64,000 nucleotides of DNA from DATFRX01 sp035630615. Lineage in GTDB: Bacteria; Actinomycetota; Actinomycetes; Propionibacteriales; Nocardioidaceae. Where the stretch lies: NCBI GenBank assembly GCA_035630615.1, contig DASQKI010000046.1:1-64000 (forward strand), written 5' to 3'. This document shows, one piece after another, positions 8,128-16,292 of the stretch (within the stretch, counting starts at the first letter, position 1; each line of letters begins with the position of its first letter). A model generated the notes under the pieces. The model saw only the letters and a list, made by a program, of their open reading frames with translations, was not told the DNA's origin and made no database searches. Both the position numbers and the translations under genes were made by a program.

Positions 8128-8754
8128 ATGGCGGACGCCGTGGCAGGCCCGGTCGACTACGACGCGATCGTGGTCGCGGGCGGGCGGTCGAGTCGCCTCG
8201 GGGCGGGGGTCGACAAGACGCGGCTCTCAGTCGACGGGCAGTCGCTGCTGGACCGAGTACTGACGGCGGTCGTCGACGCTCGGCAGCGGGTTGTGGTCGG
8301 CGAGCCGCGGCCGGTCGTCGTCGACGCCGTGTGGGCCCGCGAGGAGCCGGTCGGAGGCGGGCCCGCGGCCGGGGTCGTCGCGGGCCTGGAGTCGGTCACC
8401 GCCCCGATCGTGATGCTGCTCGCGGGCGACCTACCGCACGTCGGGGCGGCGACTGTACATCGGCTGCTCGACGCGATCGGATCGGGCGACGGTGCGATCC
8501 TCGTCGACGCCGACGGCCGGCGGCAGCACTTGACCTGCTCCATCGTCGCCGATGCGCTGCGGCGGTCGGCGGCAACCCGGGCGACCTGGCACGATGCCCC
8601 CATGTACGAGCTGCTCGCGCCTTTGCGACTGCGGGCAGTTCCCGTACACGGTCACGAGGCCGACGACATCGACACACCCGCCGACTTGTCAGGCACATAT
8701 GGACCTGGGGCTCCACATGTGCCTGACAACTCGCGAGAGGAGAAGGGTTCATGA
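8128..8754 (+). CDS. mobA: MobA-like molybdenum cofactor guanylyltransferase (NTP transferase)
   Basis: 208 residues with the MobA-type Rossmann-like nucleotidyltransferase fold: the GTP-binding loop VVAGGRSSRLGAGVDKTRL (residues 15-33), VGGGPAAGVVAGL, the metal motif LAGDLPHV and the terminal DIDTPADL. MobA attaches GMP to molybdopterin to make the guanine dinucleotide cofactor. The final 21 residues after DIDTPADL are encoded by a 44-base palindrome (repeat family B) and a linker, and look like an acquired tail. The stop overlaps the start of the DUF6457 gene (ATGA). No molybdoenzyme gene lies in the window. Confidence 0.85.
   Translation: MADAVAGPVDYDAIVVAGGRSSRLGAGVDKTRLSVDGQSLLDRVLTAVVDARQRVVVGEPRPVVVDAVWAREEPVGGGPAAGVVAGLESVTAPIVMLLAGDLPHVGAATVHRLLDAIGSGDGAILVDADGRRQHLTCSIVADALRRSAATRATWHDAPMYELLAPLRLRAVPVHGHEADDIDTPADLSGTYGPGAPHVPDNSREEKGS
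8686..8729. repeat. Repeat family B: 44-base hairpin palindrome inside the 3' end of mobA
   Basis: Arms TTGTCAGGCACATATGGA and TCCACATGTGCCTGACAA pair over 18 positions with one mismatch around an 8-base loop. It encodes residues 187-201 of MobA, after the last conserved motif. No second copy was seen in the window. Confidence 0.9.
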
Positions 8755-8996
8755 CGCTGCAGGAGTGGGTCGCCGCGGTGCAGTCGGAGCTGGGCACCGA
8801 GTTGGACCTCGATCTCGACCAGGTGCTGAACCTGGCCCGAGACGCCGCCCACGAGATCGCGCGGCCGGCGGCGCCGCTGACGACGTTCCTCGTCGGGTAC
8901 GCCGCGGCCCGGCGTGACGGCAGCCCGGACGATGTCACCGCCGTCACCGACGCGGTACGCCGGTTGATCGACGCCAACGCGAGTACGACAGGCTGA
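8751..8996 (+). CDS. DUF6457-type small protein partnered with MobA
   Basis: An 81-residue helical protein beginning MTLQEWVAAVQSELG, with a conserved-looking core LDQVLNLARDAAHEIARPAAPLTTFLVGYAAARRDGSPDDVTA. Proteins of this type occur next to, or fused with, actinobacterial MobA, so a role in molybdenum cofactor maturation is inferred from context. The start codon overlaps the mobA stop and the stop falls two bases before the next start, so the three genes are likely one transcript. Confidence 0.75.
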   Translation: MTLQEWVAAVQSELGTELDLDLDQVLNLARDAAHEIARPAAPLTTFLVGYAAARRDGSPDDVTAVTDAVRRLIDANASTTG

Positions 8997-9000
8997 CCCC

Positions 9001-9981
9001 ATGCGTGTTGTCGAATCCCATGGCGCCGGCGACCCCGACGTACTCGCGATCGGTGAGCGACCCGACCCCGAGCCCGGTCCCGACGAGGTCGTGATCGACG
9101 TGACGGCGGCCGGAGTCAACTTTCCCGATCTGGCACAGCGACGAGGGCTCTATCCGCCGCCGCCTGGCGCCTCCGATGTCCTCGGTCTCGAGTGCTCCGG
9201 TGTGGTGTCCGTCGTCGGCGCCGACGTCGCGCGGTGGGAGACCGGTGACGAGGTCTGTGCCCTGCTGGCAGGGGGCGGTTACGCCGAACGCGTCGCGGTG
9301 CCGGCCCAGCAGCTGCTGCCGATCCCCTCCGGCGTCGACCTCGAGACCGCGGCCGCCTTGCCGGAGGTGGTGGCGACCGTCTGGTCCAACGTCTTCATGC
9401 TGGCCGGCCTGCACGAAGGCGAGACGCTGCTGGTCCACGGCGGAGGGGGCGGCATCGGGACGATGGCCATCCAACTCGGCAAGGCGTTCGGCGCCCGGGT
9501 CGCCGTGACGGCCGGGTCGCCGGAGAAGCTGGCCCGCTGCGCCGAGCTCGGTGCCGACATCGGCATCGACTACAAGCAGCAGGACTTCGTCGAGGAACTG
9601 CAGGCCGCGACCGACGGCCACGGCGCCGACGTGATTCTCGACAACATCGGCGGCGCCTACCTGCCCCGTAACGTGGAGGCGCTCGCCACCGCCGGTCGGC
9701 TCGTCGTGATCGGGGCGCAGGGCGGCGCCACCGGCGAGCTGTCCCTGGGCCGCCTGCAGGACAAGCGCGGTGCCGTGCTCGCCACCAGGTTGCGTCCTCG
9801 TCCGCTGGGCGAGAAGGCGGCGATCATCGCGAGCGTCGAGGAGCACGTTTGGCCCCTGATCGAGGACGAGCTGGTACGCCCGGTCGTCCATCAGGTGTTC
9901 GCGCTCGACGACGTACGCGAGGCGCACCGCACCATCGAGGCGAGCACCCACGTCGGCAAGGTGCTCCTGCGTACGTCTTAG
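9001..9981 (+). CDS. NADPH:quinone oxidoreductase, zinc-independent MDR family (PIG3-like)
   Basis: 326 residues: a GroES-like N-terminal domain (AGVNFPDLAQRRGLYPPPPGASDVLGLECSG) followed by a Rossmann domain with the nucleotide-binding loop LVHGGGGGIGTMAIQLGKAFG near residue 145. The structural and catalytic zinc cysteines of classical alcohol dehydrogenases are absent, as expected for quinone-oxidoreductase-type MDR enzymes. It reduces quinones or enones with NADPH; the real substrate is unknown. It starts two bases after the DUF6457 stop. Confidence 0.9.
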   Translation: MRVVESHGAGDPDVLAIGERPDPEPGPDEVVIDVTAAGVNFPDLAQRRGLYPPPPGASDVLGLECSGVVSVVGADVARWETGDEVCALLAGGGYAERVAVPAQQLLPIPSGVDLETAAALPEVVATVWSNVFMLAGLHEGETLLVHGGGGGIGTMAIQLGKAFGARVAVTAGSPEKLARCAELGADIGIDYKQQDFVEELQAATDGHGADVILDNIGGAYLPRNVEALATAGRLVVIGAQGGATGELSLGRLQDKRGAVLATRLRPRPLGEKAAIIASVEEHVWPLIEDELVRPVVHQVFALDDVREAHRTIEASTHVGKVLLRTS

Positions 9982-10024
9982 TGCTGAATAGGGTCGCGAC
10001 GATCCGGTCGTTAGGCTGGCGGGT

Positions 10025-10606
10025 ATGACCGAACAGCGCCCCGAATCCGAGCAGTCCGGCGAGGGCCACCGGGTGGTGGTCGTCGGGCCCGACGGCATGG
10101 CCGTCGAAGGTGCCGGCGCAGCCGAAGGTGGCGACAACGAGCCGTCGATCACCGACCTGGTCGAGCAGCCGGGCAAGGTGATGCGGATCGGCAACATGAT
10201 CCGTCAGCTCCTCGAAGAGGTGAAGTCGGCGCCGCTCGACGAGGCCAGCCGGGCCCGCCTTCGCGAGATCCACGCCGCATCGATCAAGGAGCTCGAGGAC
10301 GGCCTGGCACCGGAGCTGATCGAGGAGCTCGAGCGACTCAGCCTGCCGTTCAGCTCCGACACGCCGTCCGACGCCGAGTTGCGGATCGCGCAGGCCCAGC
10401 TCGTCGGTTGGCTGGAGGGCCTGTTCCACGGCATCCAGACGGCGATCTACGCCCAGCAGATGGCGGCCCGCGCCCAGCTCGAACAGATGCGGCGGGCGCT
10501 CCCGAGCGGGATGCCGGGCATGGCCGCCGGCCCGGGCGAACATCCGGAGCGGGACGGGCCGGCCAACGAATCCGACCAGGCCCATGGCGGAGGAATGTAT
10601 CTGTGA
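10025..10606 (+). CDS. bpa: Bacterial proteasome activator Bpa/PafE
   Basis: 193 residues with the four-helix-bundle core of Bpa (SITDLVEQPGKVMRIGNMIRQLLEEVKSAPLDEASRARLREIH and a second helical half ending in FHGIQTAIYAQQMAARAQLEQM). A flexible glycine/proline-rich tail ends in GGGMYL. In mycobacteria the terminal GQYL docks the Bpa ring onto the 20S proteasome for ATP-independent degradation; here the Gln is Met but the Tyr-Leu end is kept. This implies that the genome encodes a proteasome. A hairpin 19 bases past the stop may terminate it. Confidence 0.92.
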   Translation: MTEQRPESEQSGEGHRVVVVGPDGMAVEGAGAAEGGDNEPSITDLVEQPGKVMRIGNMIRQLLEEVKSAPLDEASRARLREIHAASIKELEDGLAPELIEELERLSLPFSSDTPSDAELRIAQAQLVGWLEGLFHGIQTAIYAQQMAARAQLEQMRRALPSGMPGMAAGPGEHPERDGPANESDQAHGGGMYL

Positions 10607-10624
10607 GTACGCTCGCCGAGGCGA

Positions 10625-10652
10625 CTAGGTCGCACAAGCGAGTGTGACCTAG
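10625..10652. terminator. Hairpin between bpa and the WhiB-like gene (terminator or operator)
   Basis: CTAGGTCGCAC and GTGTGACCTAG pair over 11 positions with one mismatch around a 6-base loop. It lies just past the bpa stop and about 85 bases before the WhiB-like start, with no U-tract. Its symmetry suits either a terminator stem or a dimeric regulator site. Confidence 0.5.
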
Positions 10653-10735
10653 GGTCCGGATGAGTCGCGGCTTGTTCGGACCGCCCGTGTCCTGGTCAGC
10701 GCGGGTGAGCTGACCGACACCAGCTCGGGGAGTTC

Positions 10736-11335
10736 ATGCGTTTCGCGATCCAACCGACGCCGGTCGCACCGCCGCCCGGCGATTCCGTCGAGCCCGAATG
10801 CGCGACCAACCCCGACCTGTTCCTGCACCCGCTGCTCGACGCGCCGCCGGCCCGGTCGAAGGTCACCAAGGCCGTTTGGACCGAATATCGAGACCTCCTG
10901 CGGCAGGCCCGAGACGCCTGTGCCTCGTGCCCGTTGTTCGTCGAATGCCTGTACGCGGCGGTTGCCCGGGTCGACGTCGCGGGATTCGTCGGCTGTACGA
11001 CACCGCGCGAGCGCAAGCAGATTCGGTCCGAGCTCGGCGTCTCCGTCGTACCGGAAGACCTCGATGCCGCCGCCGGGGTGCGGGGCGACCGGCGTCCGAT
11101 CGATCACGAGGCCGTGTTGGCGATGCGCGCCGCGCACCCCGACGAGTCGCTGGAGGAGCTCGCCTCGCGGCTCGAGTGCTCCCTTTCGACGGTGAAACGC
11201 CATCTGCGTCGGGCCAGGCGCGAGGCGGCCGGCGAGGTCGAGGCGGATCGGCCGACGCCTAAGGATCCGGAGCTGCCGACAGTCGACGATGTCCTCGACA
11301 CCTTCGACGCCGTGGTCGAGACCGACCGCGACTGA
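10736..11335 (+). CDS. WhiB-family iron-sulfur regulator with C-terminal helix-turn-helix extension
   Basis: 199 residues. Four cysteines in WhiB order (Cys22, Cys62, Cys65, Cys71; the last three as C-x2-C-x5-C in CASCPLFVEC) should bind a 4Fe-4S cluster. GFVGCTTPRERKQIR stands where typical family members have the GVWGG turn and basic helix. The gap between the first and second cysteine (39 residues) is wider than in most WhiB proteins, and Cys87 is extra. Residues 119-160 add a helix-turn-helix (LEELASRLECSLSTVKRHLRRARRE) reminiscent of sigma region 4, followed by an acidic tail. It is probably a redox-responsive transcription factor acting through the sigma factor; targets are unknown. Confidence 0.85.
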   Translation: MRFAIQPTPVAPPPGDSVEPECATNPDLFLHPLLDAPPARSKVTKAVWTEYRDLLRQARDACASCPLFVECLYAAVARVDVAGFVGCTTPRERKQIRSELGVSVVPEDLDAAAGVRGDRRPIDHEAVLAMRAAHPDESLEELASRLECSLSTVKRHLRRARREAAGEVEADRPTPKDPELPTVDDVLDTFDAVVETDRD

Positions 11336-11488
11336 TTGCGCGCCGGGCGGCTGCATCGGCGCCCCGGCGTACTCCCGTGTGACCGCACCCACATCCGGCC
11401 TTTGTACGCCATAGCCGTTTGCCTCGATTCCATCGCGTGATGAATACTCGTTCTCAACAGCTGATGAAATCGCGCCGAGGAGAGACAC

Positions 11489-12991
11489 ATGCGCACCGAT
11501 CACGACTTCGCCGCCGGCTCGGAGCCCGCCGTACCGGCCAGCTCCAACCCGCATCGCTGGGCGGCCCTGACCTTCATCGCCCTTGCGCAGCTGATGATCA
11601 CGCTCGACATCACGATCGTGAACATCGCGCTGCCGTCGTTGCAGGCCGACCTCGGCTTCTCCGACGGCGACCGCCAGTGGGTGATCACCGGATACACGCT
11701 GGCCTTCGGCAGCCTGTTGCTGCTCGGCGGCCGGATCGCCGACTACACCGGCCGGAAGCAGACGTTCCTGATCGCGCTGCTCGGGTTCGCCGCCGCGTCG
11801 GCGTTGGGCGGCGCCGCGACCAGCCTCGAACTGCTCGTCGGCGCCCGCGTACTCCAGGGTGCGTTCGGCGCCCTGCTCGCACCGGCCGCGCTGTCGCTGC
11901 TGGCGGTCACGTTCACCGAGCCCGGTGAGCGCAACAAGGCCTTCGGCATCTACGGCGCGATCGCTGCCGGCGGTGGCGGGATCGGCCTGCTGACCGGTGG
12001 CGTGCTCACCGACTACCTCGACTGGCGCTGGTGCTTTTACGTCAACATCCCGATCGCCTTGATCACCGCGATCGGCGCGTACACCACTCTGACCGAGTCC
12101 CGCACGCCGAGCCGCCCCCGATTCGACCTGCCCGGGCTCGTCGTCGTGACCGCCGGGCTGGTCGCGATCGTCTACGGCTGCTCGCAGGCCGAGACCGACA
12201 GCTGGGACTCGGCAACCGTCATCAGCCTCCTGGTCACCGGCGTGATCCTGCTGGCGGCGTTCCTCGCCATCGAGGCCCGGGTCGCCCAACCGCTGCTGCC
12301 CCTGCGGGTGCTGCTCGACCGCGGCCGCGGCGGTGCCGTGCTCGCGATCAGCATCATCGTGATCGGCATGTTCGGCGCGTTCTTGCTGATGACCTACTAC
12401 CTGCAGACCGTCAAGGGCTACTCGCCGATCAAGACCGGCGTCGCGTTCCTCCCGCTGGTCGCTGGCGTCATGATCTCCGGACGCGGCATCGCTACCCACC
12501 TGCTCCCCAAGGTGCCGCCGCGTGCCCTCATCGCTCCCGGCATGCTGTTGGCCGCCGCCGCACTGGCGTGGTTCGCCGCCATCGACGTCAACACCGAGTA
12601 CGCCGAGGGCGTGATGGTCTCGATGATCGTCCTCGGACTCGGCGTCGGCCTGGTCATGCCGGTCGCGATGAACTACGCGACCCAAGGCGTCACGGCGTCC
12701 GACTCCGGCGTCGCGTCGGCCACCGCCAACACCGGCATGCAGGTGGGCGGATCGATCGGCACCGCGCTGCTCAACACCATCGCGACCAGTGCCACCGCCG
12801 CATACCTCGCGTCGCACGCACCAAGTCCGACGCTGCCGGCGACCGCGATGGTCGAGGGGTTCACCGAGGCGAGCGCTTGGGCCGCCGGCATCATCGCGGT
12901 CGGCTCGATCGCGGTGGCCGCGGTGATGAACACGCCCCGACCCAGCCACCGGACGGCGGACGGCCACGCCGAGCTGCACGCCGTCGGCTGA
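11489..12991 (+). CDS. MFS drug:H+ antiporter, DHA2 (EmrB/QacA) family
   Basis: 500 residues and about 14 membrane helices. DHA2 motifs are present: LDITIVNIALPSLQADL in helix 1, then WVITGYTLAFGSLLLLGGRIADYTGRKQ (motif A), ARVLQGAFGALLAPAALSLL, and LTGGVLTDYLDWRWCFYVNIPIA (motif C/D2 region). Such pumps export lipophilic drugs or metabolites in exchange for protons. A GAGGAGAG ribosome site precedes the ATG. The AT-richer leader upstream (TTGCCT, 18 bases, AATACT) could be a promoter. No adjacent TetR-type repressor is present. Confidence 0.92.
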   Translation: MRTDHDFAAGSEPAVPASSNPHRWAALTFIALAQLMITLDITIVNIALPSLQADLGFSDGDRQWVITGYTLAFGSLLLLGGRIADYTGRKQTFLIALLGFAAASALGGAATSLELLVGARVLQGAFGALLAPAALSLLAVTFTEPGERNKAFGIYGAIAAGGGGIGLLTGGVLTDYLDWRWCFYVNIPIALITAIGAYTTLTESRTPSRPRFDLPGLVVVTAGLVAIVYGCSQAETDSWDSATVISLLVTGVILLAAFLAIEARVAQPLLPLRVLLDRGRGGAVLAISIIVIGMFGAFLLMTYYLQTVKGYSPIKTGVAFLPLVAGVMISGRGIATHLLPKVPPRALIAPGMLLAAAALAWFAAIDVNTEYAEGVMVSMIVLGLGVGLVMPVAMNYATQGVTASDSGVASATANTGMQVGGSIGTALLNTIATSATAAYLASHAPSPTLPATAMVEGFTEASAWAAGIIAVGSIAVAAVMNTPRPSHRTADGHAELHAVG

Positions 12992-13002
12992 CGTCCACAA
13001 CG

Positions 13003-13902
13003 ATGGCGACGATCTCGAGCCCACCGCGCACCCGAGACACGCGGGTGTGGCCGACGGTGCTGCTCGAGCTCGTCGTCGTCGCCGGGCTGTTCGCCGCCTA
13101 CCGCTCCGCCCGCCTCCTGGCCGGCCACTCCCGTGCCACGGCGGTCGACAACGCGCACGCGCTGCTGACCTGGGAGCGCGCGCTGCGGTTGCCGGGTGAG
13201 CTCGACGTCCAACACCTGATGTTGACCAGTGAGACGATCACGCGGCTCGCCAACGTCTATTACGCAACCGTCCACTTCCCGCTCACGGTCGCGTTCTTGG
13301 TCTGGCTGTTCATCCGCAACCGCGACCACTACTACCGGATCCGCACGTCGCTCGCACTACTCACCGGACTCGCCCTCTCGATCCACGCCGCGTTTCCGCT
13401 CGCCCCGGCGCGGATGCTGAGCGGTCGCGGCTTCGTCGACACCGCGGCGATGTACGGTCCGGCCGTCTACAGCTCGCCCGCGACCGACCACCTGACCAAC
13501 CAGTTCGCTGCGATGCCGAGCCTGCATTTCGGCTGGGCCGTCCTCGTGGCACACGGCATCATCCGCGCCAGCCGGTCCCGCTACCGGCTGCTCTGGATCG
13601 CCCACCCGGTCGTCACGCTGCTCGTCATCGTCGGCACCGCCAATCACTACTGGGCCGACGCAGCCATCGCCGGCGGGCTGCTCCTCCTCACGGAGTACGC
13701 GGTCGCCGCCTGGTGGCGTGCTGGCCGATGGCTCGAGGACTCGAATGCCCCGTACCCGGTGGGGTGGTCGTTGGGCGAACAGGGCGTCGGACTCTTGGCG
13801 AGTTTGGCCAAATTCCGCAGCGGAATCGAGTACGAACTCGCCGATGGTCGCGTCCGGGCTCGGGGACCCCCGCTGTCAACCGTCTTACGCGCTGATTGTT
13901 GA
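13003..13902 (+). CDS. PAP2-superfamily membrane protein (Aur1/Ipt1-like inositolphosphotransferase type)
   Basis: 299 residues with about six membrane helices. The PAP2 active-site blocks in the divergent PAP2_3 arrangement are visible: AAMPSLHFGWAVLVAHG near residue 170 and GTANHYWADAAIAGGLLL near residue 213, giving the two histidines and the aspartate of the phosphate-transfer site. Actinobacterial relatives are candidate lipid phosphatases or inositol-phosphate transferases. The last 60 residues after the final helix are hydrophilic and unconserved-looking. It starts 11 bases after the MFS stop, so co-transcription is likely. Its stop codon overlaps the predicted ehu promoter. Confidence 0.85.
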   Translation: MATISSPPRTRDTRVWPTVLLELVVVAGLFAAYRSARLLAGHSRATAVDNAHALLTWERALRLPGELDVQHLMLTSETITRLANVYYATVHFPLTVAFLVWLFIRNRDHYYRIRTSLALLTGLALSIHAAFPLAPARMLSGRGFVDTAAMYGPAVYSSPATDHLTNQFAAMPSLHFGWAVLVAHGIIRASRSRYRLLWIAHPVVTLLVIVGTANHYWADAAIAGGLLLLTEYAVAAWWRAGRWLEDSNAPYPVGWSLGEQGVGLLASLAKFRSGIEYELADGRVRARGPPLSTVLRADC

Positions 13903-13927
13903 CGAGCCTACGCGACCTCGTTAGCTT
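13899..13927 (+). promoter_or_regulatory. Predicted sigma-70-type promoter of the ehuBCDA operon
   Basis: TTGACG and TAGCTT are separated by exactly 17 bases, matching a housekeeping -35/-10 pair. The -35 box overlaps the end of the upstream PAP2 gene, and the ehuB start lies about 86 bases beyond the -10 box. Confidence 0.55.
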
Positions 13928-14013
13928 CTTAGCTTTGTCGACCGTCGCGGACGCCATCAATGGTGAGAGCGTTCCTGGCTGCCTAGCCCCAGCAGCGTGA
14001 TTGGAGACAGTGG

Positions 14014-14925
14014 ATGACCGCATTCGACCCGTCCAGACGCCGATTGCTCCGAGGCGTGGGTGCCGCCGGCATCGGCGTGCCACTGGCCGGCTGGCTGAGC
14101 GCGTGTAGCAAGACCGACCCGGACACCGGCCAAGAGGTCGTCGAAGACACCAGCGACCTTCCGGGCGTGCTCGGCCGCGGCGAGAGCCAGGGATACCTGA
14201 CCGTCGCGATCTTCAACGAGCCGCCGTACACGAAGCTCGAGCCCGACGGCACCGTCACGGGTGCCGAACCCGACGTGCTGCGCGCGGTGCTGTCGAAGTT
14301 CAACATCGACGACATCCAGGGCGAGCGCGTGGAGTACGAGTCGATGATCCCGGCACTGCAGGCCGGTCGGGTCGACGTGATCGCCGCCGGGCTGTTCATG
14401 AAGCAGTCGCGCTGCGCCGAGGTGCTCTACACGGAGCCGGTGATTGTCTCGACCGAGTCGTTCGCGGTGCCGCCGGGCAACCCCAACGGCATCGCCTCGG
14501 TCCAGGATGTGCTCGACAACCCGGACCTGCGCATCGCCGTGCTGCCGGGCGGATTCGAGCAGGGCATCCTGGTCGAGGCCGGAGTGCCCGAGGATCAGCA
14601 AGTGATCGTCCGCGACAACGTCACCGGCGTCGAGTCGCTCGGCGCCGACCGGGCCGACGCGTTCTTCCTGCCGACCCTGTCGCTCGAAGGTCTCGCCGAG
14701 GACAACGACGACTTCGAGATCACCGGCATCGTCGAGGACGCGCCGAAGACGGGCTCCGGTGCGGCGTTCGAGAAGAGCGAGACCGAAGCGGTCGCGATGT
14801 ACAACAAGGAGCTCGCGAAGTTCAAGAACTCACAGGAGTTCGTCGACATCATGAACGAGTGGGGATTCGACCCTGCGGCCGTCGAGGGCGTCACGTCCGA
14901 AGAGCTGTGCGCTAACGAGGGCTGA
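14014..14925 (+). CDS. ehuB: EhuB-like ectoine/hydroxyectoine-binding lipoprotein
   Basis: 303 residues. The N-terminus carries a Tat-type RRRLLRG signal and a lipobox ending LSAC (Cys31), so the protein is a membrane-anchored extracellular solute receptor. The rest is a family-3 solute-binding domain (YLTVAIFNEPPYTKLEPDGTVTGAEPDVLRAVL, then VIAAGLFMKQSRCAEVLYTEPV). FNEPPYT and the GLFMK..RC segment are typical of EhuB-like ectoine receptors. It is first in a four-gene ABC operon. Ectoine specificity is inferred from resemblance and from the B-C-D-A gene order. Confidence 0.85.
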   Translation: MTAFDPSRRRLLRGVGAAGIGVPLAGWLSACSKTDPDTGQEVVEDTSDLPGVLGRGESQGYLTVAIFNEPPYTKLEPDGTVTGAEPDVLRAVLSKFNIDDIQGERVEYESMIPALQAGRVDVIAAGLFMKQSRCAEVLYTEPVIVSTESFAVPPGNPNGIASVQDVLDNPDLRIAVLPGGFEQGILVEAGVPEDQQVIVRDNVTGVESLGADRADAFFLPTLSLEGLAEDNDDFEITGIVEDAPKTGSGAAFEKSETEAVAMYNKELAKFKNSQEFVDIMNEWGFDPAAVEGVTSEELCANEG

Positions 14926-14943
14926 GCGGATCGCCGTCAGACC

Positions 14944-15642
14944 ATGTCTGAGGTACTCGAATACAAGGGCCTGTTCTGGGACGGGTTAGAGCAGACGATC
15001 CTGCTCACGATCCTCGGCATCGGGTTGGCGCTCGTCATCGCGTTCAGCGTCGGCCTGATGGGGATCTCCCGCCACCGGGTGCTGCGCTCGCCGGCGTACG
15101 TCTTCGTCGAGTTCTTCCGCGGCACGTCGATCATCGTGCAGCTGTTCTGGGCCTACTACGCGCTGCCGTTCATGGGCATCAAGCTCGACTCGTTCGCGGC
15201 GGCGGTGCTCGTCCTCGGCCTCAATGAGGGGGCGTACGCAGCCGAGATCGTGCGCTCGGCGATCAAGTCGCTGCCTAGGGGACAGACCGAGGGGGCGATC
15301 GCGCTGGGGATGCGGCCGACGCTCCGACTCCGGCGGATCCTGATCCCCCAGGCGGTCCCGGCGATGCTGCCGTCGTTCGGCAACGTCTTCGTCGATTTGC
15401 TCAAGGCGACGCCGCTGGTGTCGTTCATCGCGGTGCAGGACCTGACGTTCAACGCGCTGGGTGTACGCACTGAGACCCAGGAGACGACGGTCATCTTCGT
15501 CGGGCTGCTGGTCGCCTACTTTGTCTTGGGCTTGGTGCTCGCGCTGATCACCTGGCTGCTGGAGAAGCGGTTCGCACTTGATCGTCGTCCGCACCCGCTG
15601 CTCCGACCGTTAGTGAGCGGCGGACCGGGGGTGACGCGATGA
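14944..15642 (+). CDS. ehuC: EhuC-like ABC permease for ectoine/polar amino acids
   Basis: 232 residues with about five membrane helices. The EAA loop that contacts the ATPase is visible as GQTEGAIALGMRPTLRLRRILIPQAVPAMLPS, and FFRGTSIIVQLFWAYYALP is the HisM-type signature. It forms a heterodimeric channel with the next gene. It starts 18 bases after ehuB and its stop overlaps the ehuD start (ATGA). Confidence 0.88.
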   Translation: MSEVLEYKGLFWDGLEQTILLTILGIGLALVIAFSVGLMGISRHRVLRSPAYVFVEFFRGTSIIVQLFWAYYALPFMGIKLDSFAAAVLVLGLNEGAYAAEIVRSAIKSLPRGQTEGAIALGMRPTLRLRRILIPQAVPAMLPSFGNVFVDLLKATPLVSFIAVQDLTFNALGVRTETQETTVIFVGLLVAYFVLGLVLALITWLLEKRFALDRRPHPLLRPLVSGGPGVTR

Positions 15643-16292
15643 GGTGGGACGCCGACTACGCGGCCGACATCTTCCCGAAGCTGCTCGACGGACTCTGGCT
15701 CACGATCCAGGTCTCGCTCCTGGGCATGGCGCTGGCCCTGCTGCTCGGGCTCGTCATCGCGGTGGTGCGGTACGCCAAGATCCCGCTCCTGTCGCAGGTG
15801 TTGACCGGCTACGTGCTCTTCGTCCGGGGCACGCCGCTGCTCATCCAGGCGTTCACGATCTACTACGTGCTACCCGAGTACGGGATCACGTTGTCGTTGT
15901 TCACGTCGGGCGTGCTGATCCTCGGTGTCAACTACAGCGCGTACACCGCCGAGGTCTACCGCGCCGGCATCGAGGCAGTGCCTCGTGGCCAGTGGGAGGC
16001 GTCGACGGCGCTCAACCTGCCCGCGTGGCGCACTTGGACCCGGATCGTGCTGCCGCAGGGGATCGCCACGATCATCCCGGTGCTCGGCAACTACCAGATC
16101 CAGATGTTCAAGGACAGCGCCATCCTGTACGGCATCGGCATGACGGAACTGCTCGGCACCGCGCGCGAGCTCGGGGTCGCGGGTCGCTCACTCGAACCGC
16201 TGACGATCGCCGGCATCCTCTACCTGGTCATCAGCTACCCCGCGGCGATTCTCACGCGGAGATTGGAGCGGCGCTATGCCCCAACCCACTGA
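15639..16292 (+). CDS. ehuD: EhuD-like ABC permease for ectoine/polar amino acids
   Basis: 217 residues with five predicted helices and the HisM-type signature VRGTPLLIQAFTIYYVLP. The EAA loop reads GQWEASTALNLPAWRTWTRIVLPQGIATIIP. It is the partner permease of EhuC; sequence similarity between the two indicates an old duplication. Its end overlaps the ehuA start by 17 bases. Confidence 0.88.
   Translation: MRWDADYAADIFPKLLDGLWLTIQVSLLGMALALLLGLVIAVVRYAKIPLLSQVLTGYVLFVRGTPLLIQAFTIYYVLPEYGITLSLFTSGVLILGVNYSAYTAEVYRAGIEAVPRGQWEASTALNLPAWRTWTRIVLPQGIATIIPVLGNYQIQMFKDSAILYGIGMTELLGTARELGVAGRSLEPLTIAGILYLVISYPAAILTRRLERRYAPTH

Noticed and set aside
10649..13024. 791-codon minus-strand frame across the WhiB-like and MFS genes
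   Set aside because: Low-complexity Gly/Asp/Gln/Arg composition typical of antisense frames, and both plus-strand genes are clearly real.
13899..14013. Riboswitch upstream of ehuB
   Set aside because: Only a promoter-like pair is visible; there is no conserved aptamer-like structure in about 86 bases of leader.
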